Assembly: GCA_964469525.1 (NCBI GenBank)
Contig: CAYXYU010000002.1
Span: 62,001-126,000 of the forward strand
Direction of reading: 5' to 3'
DNA: 64,000 bases
Source of the DNA: JABDCD01 sp964469525
GTDB lineage: Bacteria > Pseudomonadota > Alphaproteobacteria > Rickettsiales > SXRF01
This document shows positions 9,501 to 16,517 of the stretch, one piece after another. Below the pieces are notes generated by a model that made no database searches, was not told where the DNA came from, and worked only from the letters and a program-made list of their open reading frames with translations. The position numbers were made by a program, and so were the translations under genes. Numbering within the stretch: the first letter of the stretch is position 1; every line of letters begins with the position of its first letter.

Positions 9501-12326
9501 GGCGAAGTAGCCGCACTCAAAGACACCATTAACGAAATGATCAGCAATCTGCGCGACACGACGCAGAAAAATACCGAGCAGGACTGGCTTAAAACCAACC
9601 TCGCCAAGTTCAGCCGCATGCTGCAGGGCCAGCGCGACCTGACCAACGTCGGGCGCATGGTGCTCTCGGAACTGTGCCCGGTGGTGGCGGCGCAGCAAGC
9701 CGAGTTCTACGTGCTGGATACTGACGGCGACGGCGAGCCGTGCCTGACCCTGCTCGCCAGCTATGCGTCGGAAGGGGTGGGACCGCTCGGCAAGCAGATC
9801 CGCCTCGGCCAGGGCGTCATCGGCCAGTGCGCGCTGGAGAAGGAAAAGATCGCGCTCGACAACCTGCCGCAGGATTATATACGCATCTCCTCGGGCCTTG
9901 GCGAAGCAAGTCCCCGCAGCATCCTGGTGCTGCCGCTCATCTTCGAAGGCAAGGTGAAGGGTGTGCTGGAGCTGGCCTCGTTCGAGGGATTCAGTACCTC
10001 GCACCGTGCATTCCTGGACCAGTTGACGGAATCGATCGGCATCGTGCTCAACACCATCGAGGCCAACATGCGTACCGAAGGCCTGCTCGAGCAGTCGCAG
10101 TCACTGGCGCAGCAGCTGCAGAGCCGCCAGGAACAGCTGCAGCAGACCAATGAGGAGCTGCAGGAAAAGGCCAGGCTGCTGGCTCGCCAGAACCAGGAGG
10201 TGGAGCGCAAGAACCAGGAAGTGGAGCAGGCCCGGCAGGAGCTGGAGGACAAGGCGAAACAGCTGGCGCTTACCTCCAAGTATAAATCGGAATTCCTCGC
10301 CAATATGTCGCATGAACTGCGCACGCCGCTCAACAGCCTGCTCATCCTGTCCGACCAGTTAACCAAGAATGCTGAGGGCAACCTGACGCCCAAGCAGATC
10401 GATTTCACCAAGACCATCCATAGTTCCGGCAACGACCTGCTGATGCTCATCAACGATATTCTCGACCTCTCCAAGATCGAGTCGGGCACGGTGCAGGTCG
10501 AGAGCAGCGAGCTCAGGCTTGAGGATCTCCACGGCTACGTCTCGCGCACCTTCAAGCACGTCGCCGAGTCGAAGAACGTCGAGTTCGCCATCCACTTCGA
10601 GTCCGATCTGCCGAAGTCGATGGTCACCGACGCCAAGCGCCTGCAGCAAATCATCAAGAACCTGCTGTCCAACGCCTTCAAGTTCACTCATCATGGCCGG
10701 GTAACCCTGACGGCCGGCATGGCGCGCTCCGGCTGGAGCACGTTTAATGAAGAACTGAACCGTGCCTCCGACGTCCTGTTCTTCGAGGTATCCGATACCG
10801 GCATCGGTATTCCGAATGACAAGCAGATGATTATCTTCGAGGCGTTCCAGCAGGCTGACGGTTCCACCAGCCGCAAATATGGCGGTACCGGACTGGGCCT
10901 TGCCATCAGCCGCGAGCTGTCGCAACTGCTGGGGGGTGAGATTCGCCTCGTATCCAGCCCCGGCCAGGGCAGCACCTTTACCTTGTACTTGCCGGTGACC
11001 TATTCCGCCAACCGGCCGCGCCGCGGAGGGGAGGCAGCGCTCGAAGCACCTCCGCCTGTGCCGGTCAGCCGCGACACGGTGGCGGTCGAGCCAATAGAGC
11101 CAGAGAACAGCCAGCTGGTGAACGAGATAGGCGATGACCGCCAGTATATCCAGCTCAATGACCATGTAGTGCTCATCGTTGAAAACGATCTGGGCTTTGC
11201 CCGCTTCCTCCTCGATACCGCGCGGGAGAAGGGGTTCAAGGGACTGGTGACATCGCTGGGAGCGGCGGCGCTGACGCTGACGCATGATTACCGTATCGAC
11301 GCCATCCTGCTGGACATTCATCTGCCGGATATTCAGGGCTGGCGCATCCTTGAGCGGCTCAAGAACGATATCGCCACGCGTCATATTCCGGTCTGCGTCA
11401 TCTCAACCGATGATTCGCGCGATCAGGCGCTGGCAGCCGGAGCGCATAGTTTCCTTGCCAAGCCGATCAGGCAGGGAGAAGTGCTGGACGGGCTCCTTGC
11501 ACGTCTGTCGGAATACATTGCGCGGATAAAAAAGAAGGTACTGGTGGCGATGCCGGACGCACAGGCCAGAACCAGCGCGCGGGAAGTCATTGAGAGCGCC
11601 GATATGGAAACGGTGGTGGCCAAGAGCAAGTCGGCAGTGCTCAAGGCGATCGCTAAACAGCCTATCGACTGCATAGTCGTGAGTCCCGATTGGTTCGACA
11701 TTGCCGATACGGCGCTTCGCCGGGAAGAGGAAACCGAAGGTGCAGTAAGCCGTATTCCCGTCATTGTGCATGGAGAGGGAGAAGTGAAGCCCGAGGCGTG
11801 GGAACGCGTGAGCCGCCGCACCCGGACCCGCCATGCCCGTTCTCCGGAACGGCTGTTGGATTTTGTCAGCGCTGCCGTGCATCGCAACATTGCCGTGCTG
11901 CCCGAGGACAGGCGCCGCATGCTGACCGACATGCATCAGTCCGACCGTATACTGGCGGGCAAGAAGGTGTTGATCGTGGATGATGATGCACGCAATATTT
12001 TCGCCCTGACCAGCGTGTTGGAAGAGCACCGCATGACTATTCTCTCTTCCGATAATGGGCGCGATGCTATTAAGCTGCTGCAGGACGAGCCGGACGTGGA
12101 TATGGTGCTGATGGACATCATGATGCCGGAAATGGATGGTATGCAGACCATACGTGAAATCCGCAAGCTACCGGCGCTGAAGGATCTTCCGATCGTTGCC
12201 GTCACCGCCAAAGCCATGAAGGGCGATCGCGAAAAATGCATCGAGGCGGGCGCCTGGGATTATCTTTCCAAGCCGGTCAACCCCGAACAGATGATGGCAG
12301 TGCTGCGCGCCTGGCTGATGCGCTAG
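6504..12326 (+). CDS. Soluble poly-HAMP hybrid sensor histidine kinase (HAMP repeats-GAF-HisKA-HATPase-REC-REC-REC)
   Basis: This is a 1940-residue protein without membrane segments. Residues about 145-1015 are tandem HAMP units of 92 residues, each with a canonical HAMP (GDLSRKITVDVKGEILELK) and a divergent partner (REVGTEGKLGGQ, then a GTWKDLTDSVN stretch). A GAF domain spans about 1035-1190 and a coiled coil about 1195-1260. The HisKA box SEFLANMSHELRTPLNS has His1270. The ATPase shows N box NLLSNAFKFT, DTGIGIP and GTGLGLAIS. Receiver 1 has Asp1604 (ILLDIHLP). The middle receiver-like segment has Ser where Asp is expected (CIVVSPDW). Receiver 3 has Asp1871 (LMDIMMPEMDG). The layout is like fungal Nik1/group III osmosensor kinases and related bacterial proteins. 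The signal is probably cytoplasmic or passed from partner membrane proteins. It heads an operon with the next gene 10 bp downstream. Confidence 0.93.
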   Translation: MPRQDVSSLHFESAVRLLDHQGKHRVYNQTIRSLEEQDGDVLVADRGNEMTYLLHALNALKNGEPLVRLPAEWTGIAGKVADAFNEVVEINERMAGELGRLSQAVGKQGKLSQRLFLGDTRGFWRESVESVNNLIDDLVHPTSETARVIGAVAQGDLSQMMALEIDGRPLQGEFLRTARTINTMVAQLSSFASEVTRVAREVGTEGKLGGQAVVPGVAGTWEDLTDSVNMMAGNLTAQVRNIAEVATAVAGGDLSRKITVDVKGEILELKNTVNTMVDQLNSFAAEVTRVAREVGTEGKLGGQARVEGVSGTWKDLTDSVNSMAGNLTSQVRNIAQVTTAIANGDLSRKITVDVAGEILELKDTINTMVDQLSSFAAEVTRVAREVGTEGKLGGQARVPGVAGTWKDLTDSVNMMAGNLTGQVRNIAEVATAVANGDLSSKITVDVAGEILELKNTVNTMVDQLRSFASEVTRVAREVGTEGKLGGQAQVEGVSGTWKDLTDSVNSMAGNLTSQVRNIADVTKAVAAGDLSKKITVDVAGEILELKDTINTMVDQLSSFAAEVTRVAREVGTEGKLGGQAKVPGVAGTWKDLTDSVNMMAGNLTAQVRNIAEVATAVANGDLSSKITVDVAGEILELKDTINTMVDQLNSFAAEVTRVAREVGTEGKLGGQADVKGVAGTWKDLTDSVNMMAGNLTGQVRNIAEVATAIASGDLSRKITVDVKGEILELKDTINTMVDQLNSFAAEVTRVAREVGTEGKLGGQADVKGVAGTWKDLTDSVNMMAGNLTAQVRNIADVTKAVAAGDLSKKITVDVKGEIWELKNTINTMVDQLNSFAAEVTRVAREVGTEGKLGGQARVEGVSGTWKDLTDSVNRMADNLTSQVRGIAKVVTSVANGELKRKLTVEAKGEIAELADTINNMIDTLATFADQVTTVAREVGVEGQLGGQAKVPGASGTWKGLTENVNQLAANLTTQVRAIAEVATAVTKGDLTRSITVKAQGEVAALKDTINEMISNLRDTTQKNTEQDWLKTNLAKFSRMLQGQRDLTNVGRMVLSELCPVVAAQQAEFYVLDTDGDGEPCLTLLASYASEGVGPLGKQIRLGQGVIGQCALEKEKIALDNLPQDYIRISSGLGEASPRSILVLPLIFEGKVKGVLELASFEGFSTSHRAFLDQLTESIGIVLNTIEANMRTEGLLEQSQSLAQQLQSRQEQLQQTNEELQEKARLLARQNQEVERKNQEVEQARQELEDKAKQLALTSKYKSEFLANMSHELRTPLNSLLILSDQLTKNAEGNLTPKQIDFTKTIHSSGNDLLMLINDILDLSKIESGTVQVESSELRLEDLHGYVSRTFKHVAESKNVEFAIHFESDLPKSMVTDAKRLQQIIKNLLSNAFKFTHHGRVTLTAGMARSGWSTFNEELNRASDVLFFEVSDTGIGIPNDKQMIIFEAFQQADGSTSRKYGGTGLGLAISRELSQLLGGEIRLVSSPGQGSTFTLYLPVTYSANRPRRGGEAALEAPPPVPVSRDTVAVEPIEPENSQLVNEIGDDRQYIQLNDHVVLIVENDLGFARFLLDTAREKGFKGLVTSLGAAALTLTHDYRIDAILLDIHLPDIQGWRILERLKNDIATRHIPVCVISTDDSRDQALAAGAHSFLAKPIRQGEVLDGLLARLSEYIARIKKKVLVAMPDAQARTSAREVIESADMETVVAKSKSAVLKAIAKQPIDCIVVSPDWFDIADTALRREEETEGAVSRIPVIVHGEGEVKPEAWERVSRRTRTRHARSPERLLDFVSAAVHRNIAVLPEDRRRMLTDMHQSDRILAGKKVLIVDDDARNIFALTSVLEEHRMTILSSDNGRDAIKLLQDEPDVDMVLMDIMMPEMDGMQTIREIRKLPALKDLPIVAVTAKAMKGDREKCIEAGAWDYLSKPVNPEQMMAVLRAWLMR
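7083..9566 (+). repeat. Nine tandem 276-bp coding repeats (HAMP units)
   Basis: The segment GAAGTGACGCGCGTGGCGCG recurs with exactly 276-bp spacing at about 7083, 7359, 7635, 7911, 8187, 8463, 8739 and 9015, and in a diverged copy at about 9291. Every copy is in frame (92 codons). Copies 1-8 are highly similar at nucleotide level; copy 9 is more diverged. Two linker types occur: PGVAG or KGVAG followed by NMM, and EGVSG followed by NSM or NRM. They run A-B-A-B-A-A-A-B, which suggests growth by unequal crossover, partly in two-unit blocks. Confidence 0.92.
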
Positions 12327-12336
12327 CGGAGGCGGC

Positions 12337-13971
12337 ATGCACGAAGCCCTCGCGATCTCAACCTCCAGGAATGATACCGAGCCGACGCCCTCGGCTGTTG
12401 AAGACGCGGATCGCGTCAAGATTCTCATTGTCGACGACCTGCCGGAAAACCGGATGGCTTATTGCGCCATCCTGGAGGAGCTGGGGCAGGAGATAGTAAC
12501 CGCCGGCTCAGGCAGGGATGCGCTCAAGCTGGTGCTGCAGCACGAGTTCGCCGTCATACTGCTGGACGTCAACCTTCCGGAGATGGATGGGTTCGAAATC
12601 GCCACCCTTATCCGCAGCCGCCGTGGCTCGGCGCGGACCCCGATAATATTCCTTACCGCCTTTACCGACGAGGTACGCATGGCGCAGGGCTATGCCAGCG
12701 GCGCCGTGGACTATCTGCCGACGCCGGTGGTACCGGGCATCCTGCAGGCCAAGGTGCGCGTCTTCATCGAGCTGTCGCAGATGCGACGCCAGGCTGCGCT
12801 GCAGGCGGAGGAACGCGCGCGTCGCACGGCGGCCGAAGAGGCAGACCGCCGAAAGGATGAATTCCTCGGGATGTTGTCGCATGAGCTCCGTAATCCGCTC
12901 GGTCCTATCCTGAATGCCGCGCACCTGCTGCGCCGCATCGCCACCGATGACGCACGCTTGCAGGAAGTGGGCGGTATCCTTGACCGTCAGGTCAAGCATA
13001 TGACGCGCCTGATCGACGATCTGCTCGATGCCACCCGGCTCGCCCATGGCAAGATATTGCTCAGGAAGGAACGTTGCGACCTGGTGCAGATCATCCGTCA
13101 GACCGTCGAGGATTACCGTAGTATTTTCGACATGCGTCAGCTGCGGCTGGAAACCAGCCTGCCAAATTCGCCGGTCTGGATGACCGGGGATCCGACCCGG
13201 CTGGTACAGTCCATCGGCAACCTGCTGCATAATGCTCACAAATTCACCGACCCGGGCGGCCTGGTAAAGATTGCACTGGAAACCAGCGGCCAGACGGCTG
13301 AAATCCGCGTCACCGATACCGGCATCGGTATCGACGCAGCACTAATCCCTCACGTTTTCGAGGTATTCCGGCAGGCCGAACAGGGGCTGGATCACGGTGG
13401 CGGAGGCCTTGGCCTCGGTCTCGCCCTGCTCAAAGGATTGATCGAGCTGCATGGAGGCGATGTCTTTGTCAGCAGCGATGGGCCGGGCAAGGGAACCAAA
13501 TTCACGCTGCGGCTGCCGATTGAGGGGGCCTCCGTGCCGGCTGCGCTCCCGCAGCCGGGCATTGCGCCGTCCAACCCAGCAAGCTGCCGCGTGCTTCTTA
13601 TCGAGGATAACAAGCTGACTGCCGAAAGCACGCAGATGCTCCTGAGCATGGACGGGTATGAGGTGCATATGGCGCATAGCGGCCCCAGCGGTCTCGAAAT
13701 GGCGAAGACCTTCCGTCCGCAGGTGATACTGTGCGATATCGGGCTGCCGGGAATGGACGGCTATCAGGTGGCGCGCCAGATACGTCAGGACACAAGGCTT
13801 TCCTCCTCATACATGATTGCACTTACCGGTTACGGCCGTGAGCAGGATCTGCGCCAGACCTGGGAGGCGGGTTTCGACCTGCATATGATCAAGCCTGTCG
13901 ATTATGAAAATCTGCGACGCACGCTGGCGGCCCTTCCGGCGAGGAACGGCGGGCATGGCGGGAAAGCCTGA
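12337..13971 (+). CDS. Hybrid histidine kinase, REC-HisKA-HATPase-REC
   Basis: This is a 544-residue cytoplasmic protein. An N-terminal receiver (about 28-145) has acidic residues ILIVDD and phospho-Asp77 in LLDVNLP. The usual Lys-Pro near its end is replaced by Thr-Pro (YLPTPVVP), so the conserved Lys is missing. A short helix leads to HisKA with His182 in LGMLSHELRNPLG. The ATPase has NLLHNAHKFTD, DTGIGID and GLGLGLALLKG. A C-terminal receiver (about 422-535) has Asp467 in ILCDIGLPGMDG. CGGAGG lies 5 bp before the ATG. It follows the poly-HAMP kinase by 10 bp and overlaps the next gene by 1 bp, so the two kinases are co-expressed and probably form a phosphorelay. No separate DNA-binding receiver is present in the operon. 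Confidence 0.92.
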   Translation: MHEALAISTSRNDTEPTPSAVEDADRVKILIVDDLPENRMAYCAILEELGQEIVTAGSGRDALKLVLQHEFAVILLDVNLPEMDGFEIATLIRSRRGSARTPIIFLTAFTDEVRMAQGYASGAVDYLPTPVVPGILQAKVRVFIELSQMRRQAALQAEERARRTAAEEADRRKDEFLGMLSHELRNPLGPILNAAHLLRRIATDDARLQEVGGILDRQVKHMTRLIDDLLDATRLAHGKILLRKERCDLVQIIRQTVEDYRSIFDMRQLRLETSLPNSPVWMTGDPTRLVQSIGNLLHNAHKFTDPGGLVKIALETSGQTAEIRVTDTGIGIDAALIPHVFEVFRQAEQGLDHGGGGLGLGLALLKGLIELHGGDVFVSSDGPGKGTKFTLRLPIEGASVPAALPQPGIAPSNPASCRVLLIEDNKLTAESTQMLLSMDGYEVHMAHSGPSGLEMAKTFRPQVILCDIGLPGMDGYQVARQIRQDTRLSSSYMIALTGYGREQDLRQTWEAGFDLHMIKPVDYENLRRTLAALPARNGGHGGKA

Positions 13972-14354
13972 TGACTGAAAAAATCATCCCCGCAGACGTA
14001 GAGAAGTTTCTCCTTAAGCATATTGATTCGGTTGCCGAATGGGAAGGGCTGCTGCTGCTGCGCGCTCATCCGGCAACGGAATGGGATGCTCAAACGGTTG
14101 CCCGAAACCTCTACGTTACTGAGCAGGAGGCGGCGCAGCTGCTGACGAACCTGGCGGCGAAAGGTTTTCTGGCTGTCGCTGGAGAAACCGTGCGCTACCG
14201 ATATCAGGTGGCCCAGCCTAAGCTGGAAACGGAAGTGGCGCGCGCTGCTGACTTGTATAAGCGGCGGCTGATTCCCATTACCAACCTCATTCACTCCAAA
14301 GCAAAAAAGCGAATCCAGGCGTTTGCCGACGCCTTCCGCATACGAAAGGACTGA
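13971..14354 (+). CDS. Small winged-helix-like protein of unknown function
   Basis: This is a 127-residue soluble protein. Residues about 20-80 read like a winged helix: WEGLLLLRAHPATEWDAQTV, then ARNLYVTEQEAAQLLTNL as a helix-turn-helix-like pair, then KGFLAVAGETVRYRY as the wing. The C-terminal 45 residues are helical and basic (DLYKRRLIPITNLIHSKAKK). Its ATG overlaps the stop of the hybrid kinase (TGATG) and it ends 2 bp before the DUF5985 gene, so it belongs to the kinase operon. It could be the DNA-binding or regulatory output of the system. It has no receiver or His, so that remains inference. Confidence 0.65.
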   Translation: MTEKIIPADVEKFLLKHIDSVAEWEGLLLLRAHPATEWDAQTVARNLYVTEQEAAQLLTNLAAKGFLAVAGETVRYRYQVAQPKLETEVARAADLYKRRLIPITNLIHSKAKKRIQAFADAFRIRKD

Positions 14355-14356
14355 CT

Positions 14357-14614
14357 ATGGCTGGAATTATTTACGGACTCTGTGCGCTGACGGCCCTGCT
14401 ATGCTCCTGGCAGCTGTTGCAGGCTTATGCTGCCACGCGCTACCGACTGCTGCTCTGGGGCGGACTCTGTTTCGTCGGCCTTACCTTCAATGGAATCATT
14501 CTGGTATTCGACAAGCTGTACGTGCCCGTCATGGATCTGTCGCTCTGGCGCATGACAAGCGCGATGCTTTCGTTATCGATACTTCTCTACGGGCTTATCT
14601 GGGACATGGAGTAA
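14357..14614 (+). CDS. DUF5985 family membrane protein (first copy)
   Basis: This is an 85-residue protein with three predicted membrane segments (about 3-24, 31-51, 62-81). YGLCALTALLCSWQLLQAY, LLLWGGLCFVGLTFNGI and LYGLIWDME fit the DUF5985 family. Genes of this family often come in adjacent unequal pairs near signalling genes, as here. It starts 2 bp after the winged-helix-like gene and 5 bp separate it from the second copy. Function is unknown; a membrane sensing partner for the soluble kinases is an inference from position. Confidence 0.82.
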   Translation: MAGIIYGLCALTALLCSWQLLQAYAATRYRLLLWGGLCFVGLTFNGIILVFDKLYVPVMDLSLWRMTSAMLSLSILLYGLIWDME

Positions 14615-14619
14615 GCAAC

Positions 14620-14937
14620 ATGGACAATGTGCAATTAATGATGCTGGGTGCCATTATTATGGCCTGCTTCTGCGCAGCCCTCTTCTTCCTGCGTTTCTGG
14701 AAAACCACCCGCGACCGCTTCTTCCTGTTCTTCTCGGCGGCGTTCTTCATCGAAGGCATCAACCGCATACTGCAGGGAATTATGCGATCGCGGGACGAGC
14801 AGGACCCGATTATCTACTTCATCCGCCTGGTAGCCTTCCTGATCATCCTCTACGCTATCATCGACAAAAACCTCGTCAGAAAAAACACCTTATCCAAAGG
14901 CACCGGTACTCCCCCATTGCCGCTACAGGACCGTTAA
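14620..14937 (+). CDS. DUF5985 family membrane protein (second copy)
   Basis: This is a 105-residue protein with membrane segments at about 5-25, 35-50 and 66-84. FFLRFWKTTRDRFFLFFSAA and LVAFLIILYAIIDKN match the longer DUF5985 type. Start is ATG at 14620, just after the stop of the first copy; the frame is open further upstream, but that region is occupied by the preceding genes. It is the last gene of the kinase operon, with 148 bp to the next gene. It is probably a membrane partner of the first copy. Confidence 0.8.
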   Translation: MDNVQLMMLGAIIMACFCAALFFLRFWKTTRDRFFLFFSAAFFIEGINRILQGIMRSRDEQDPIIYFIRLVAFLIILYAIIDKNLVRKNTLSKGTGTPPLPLQDR

Positions 14938-15009
14938 GCGTCGCTGTTTATCCGTTTCTTATCTATACCGCTTAGCTCCTTCTTTGTTTTTGATAAGGGA
15001 TTTAGTAGC

Positions 15010-15033
15010 CTGCAGCTGCAGCTGCAGCTGCAG
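15010..15033. repeat. Short tandem repeat (CTGCAG)x4
   Basis: Four perfect copies of CTGCAG lie about 50 bp upstream of the chaB start. The unit is self-complementary, so the tract can form a hairpin. It lies in the putative leader of the ChaB/Csp operon and could change length by slippage. Confidence 0.8.
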
Positions 15034-15085
15034 CTTAACCGCGGCGCGCTGCAGGCCGCATTCATTCATAAAACGAGAAACGCGC

Positions 15086-15337
15086 ATGCCGTATCGAAGC
15101 AACCAGGATTTGCCTGGCAGTGTGAAGAGCAACCTGCCGCTGCATGCTCAGGATATCTACCGCGAAGCGTTCAACCATGCCTGGGACGAATACCGCGACC
15201 CGGACAAGCGCCGCAGAGGAGGATCGCAGGAGGAAACTGCCTATCGTGTGGCATGGGCTGCGGTGAAACAGAAATATAAAAAACGCGGCGACCGGTGGGT
15301 AAGCAAGGAATCAGAGAATAACGGAGGAAAACAATGA
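15086..15337 (+). CDS. chaB: ChaB family protein
   Basis: This is an 83-residue cytoplasmic protein. The N-terminus MPYRSNQDLPGSVKSNLPLH and the motif AQDIYREAFNHAWDEYRDP are the ChaB signature, followed by ETAYRVAWAAVKQKYKK. ChaB is named as a cation transport regulator in E. coli but its biochemical role is unclear; in other bacteria ChaB genes are stress-induced. The frame is open upstream, but ATG 15086 matches the family start. Its stop overlaps the ATG of the Cys-rich gene (ATGA), so the two are translationally coupled. Confidence 0.88.
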   Translation: MPYRSNQDLPGSVKSNLPLHAQDIYREAFNHAWDEYRDPDKRRRGGSQEETAYRVAWAAVKQKYKKRGDRWVSKESENNGGKQ

Positions 15338-15687
15338 CGAGTGCCAGTCACATAGACTCGGTGAATCTGCTGCGGGAGTGCCGCGACATTTGTCTGGAGA
15401 CCTTCTCCTTGCACTGCATGAAGGCCGGCGGGCAGCAGTTGGCTAGAGAGCATATACGCCGTATGGAGTCCTGCGTCGAGTTGTGCCAGCTTACTGCCAA
15501 TTTCCTGCTGCGGCACTCGCCGCATACCCAGGATCTCTGTGATCTTACGGCCGAATCCTGCAAGCAGTATGCCGCCAGCTGCAACGCGATGGACGACGCG
15601 CACATGCAGCGCTGCGCACGCGCCTGCGAGGCAGCGGCCAGGGTATGCCTCGAGGAGAGCCACCACCTGCGGGCGGTTGCGGCGTAG
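15334..15687 (+). CDS. Cys-rich four-helix-bundle copper-binding (Csp/DUF326-like) protein, copy 1
   Basis: This is a 117-residue helical protein with 11 Cys, mostly spaced CxxxC or CxxxxxxC along helices (ECRDIC, SCVELC, DLC, SCKQYAASC, RCARAC, VC). This is the pattern of copper-storage four-helix bundles, where Cys line the core and bind Cu(I). There is no signal peptide, so it would be a cytosolic Csp3-like type. It overlaps chaB by 4 bp and is followed 8 bp later by a paralogue. Metal binding is inferred from the Cys pattern. Confidence 0.72.
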   Translation: MTSASHIDSVNLLRECRDICLETFSLHCMKAGGQQLAREHIRRMESCVELCQLTANFLLRHSPHTQDLCDLTAESCKQYAASCNAMDDAHMQRCARACEAAARVCLEESHHLRAVAA

Positions 15688-15695
15688 GAGGCCAT

Positions 15696-16061
15696 ATGCG
15701 GGAACGGGCGGAACAGGCAGGGGATTATATGCGCACGGTGCGCCTGCTGCAGGACTGCCACAATCTTTGCCAGAAGGCTTTTACCGCCAATACACCGAAG
15801 GAAGCGGGGATGAACCTTCCTTACCTGCAGCTGAAGCGGTTGCAGGCCTGCAGTGAAATCTGCGAATCCACCGCGCGGCTGCTTTTGAAGGATGGTATCC
15901 TGGTCGATGAGCTGTGTGAGATCACCGCCAGTATCTGCCGGCAATGCGCCGACTCCTGCGATAAGGTGGGCAGCGGATCCATGCAGCGGCTGGCCGAGCT
16001 ATGCCGGGAGACGGCTCATGCCTGTCTGAAAGAAAGCTATCGTATCAAACAGGCAGCGTAG
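15696..16061 (+). CDS. Cys-rich four-helix-bundle (Csp/DUF326-like) protein, copy 2
   Basis: This is a 121-residue paralogue of the preceding gene, with 10 Cys at nearly the same helical positions (QDCHNLC, QACSEIC, ICRQCADSC, LC, AC) and the shared endings CLEES and CLKES. AGGAGG lies 5 bp before ATG 15696. The tandem pair probably arose by duplication and then diverged. They may form hetero-oligomers or have different metal loads. It is the last gene of the chaB unit. Confidence 0.72.
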   Translation: MRERAEQAGDYMRTVRLLQDCHNLCQKAFTANTPKEAGMNLPYLQLKRLQACSEICESTARLLLKDGILVDELCEITASICRQCADSCDKVGSGSMQRLAELCRETAHACLKESYRIKQAA

Positions 16062-16171
16062 GCTCTGCGGACGCTCACTGCTAGCTTTGCTGCTAATACG
16101 GTTTTCTGCGCACGGTGTTCACGTGTTTCCAGCGCCGCCGGCGGCTCACTTAACGAAAAGGAGTCCTAATC

Positions 16172-16513
16172 ATGCCCCTATTCATCATGGTGACGCGCCT
16201 GACAGGCGAAGAGATCAACCCCACCTTCCGCCTCAACGAGAAGGAAAGCAAGGTGATGCTGGCGATCAGGGATGCCGGCCTGGAAGTGGAGTGGGTAGGC
16301 AATTACGCCATCATGGGGCCGTATGACTATATCGATATTTTCCATGCTCCCGACGCCGAAACGGCAATGAAAGTCGGCATTATGGTGCGCGGCATGGGGC
16401 ATGCGCATACGGAAATTTGGAGCGCCGTCGAATGGAACCGCTTTCGCGAGATGCTGACCGAGCTGCCGGTGTATCCACCCCTGCTGGGCCGCGGCAGCCA
16501 TGCCGCAGCGTAG
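16172..16513 (+). CDS. GYD domain protein
   Basis: This is a 113-residue protein. PLFIMVTRLTGEEINP, GLEVEWVGNYAIMGPYDYID and MKVGIMVRGMGHAHTEIWSA follow the GYD family (ferredoxin-like dimeric alpha/beta barrel fold). The usual GxYD motif reads GPYD here. The function of the family is not established. AAAAGGAG lies about 8 bp before the ATG. It converges on the next gene with only 4 bp between stops. Confidence 0.82.
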   Translation: MPLFIMVTRLTGEEINPTFRLNEKESKVMLAIRDAGLEVEWVGNYAIMGPYDYIDIFHAPDAETAMKVGIMVRGMGHAHTEIWSAVEWNRFREMLTELPVYPPLLGRGSHAAA

Positions 16514-16517
16514 TTGT

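Noticed and set aside
7083..9566. CRISPR-like or satellite array
   Set aside because: Unit length is 276 bp, every copy is in frame with a recognisable protein fold, and there are no unique spacers.
6839..9658. Long open frames on the minus strand (581 and 354 codons) opposite the poly-HAMP gene
   Set aside because: They mirror the repeated coding units on the plus strand, have no ribosome sites, and their repeats follow the HAMP periodicity.
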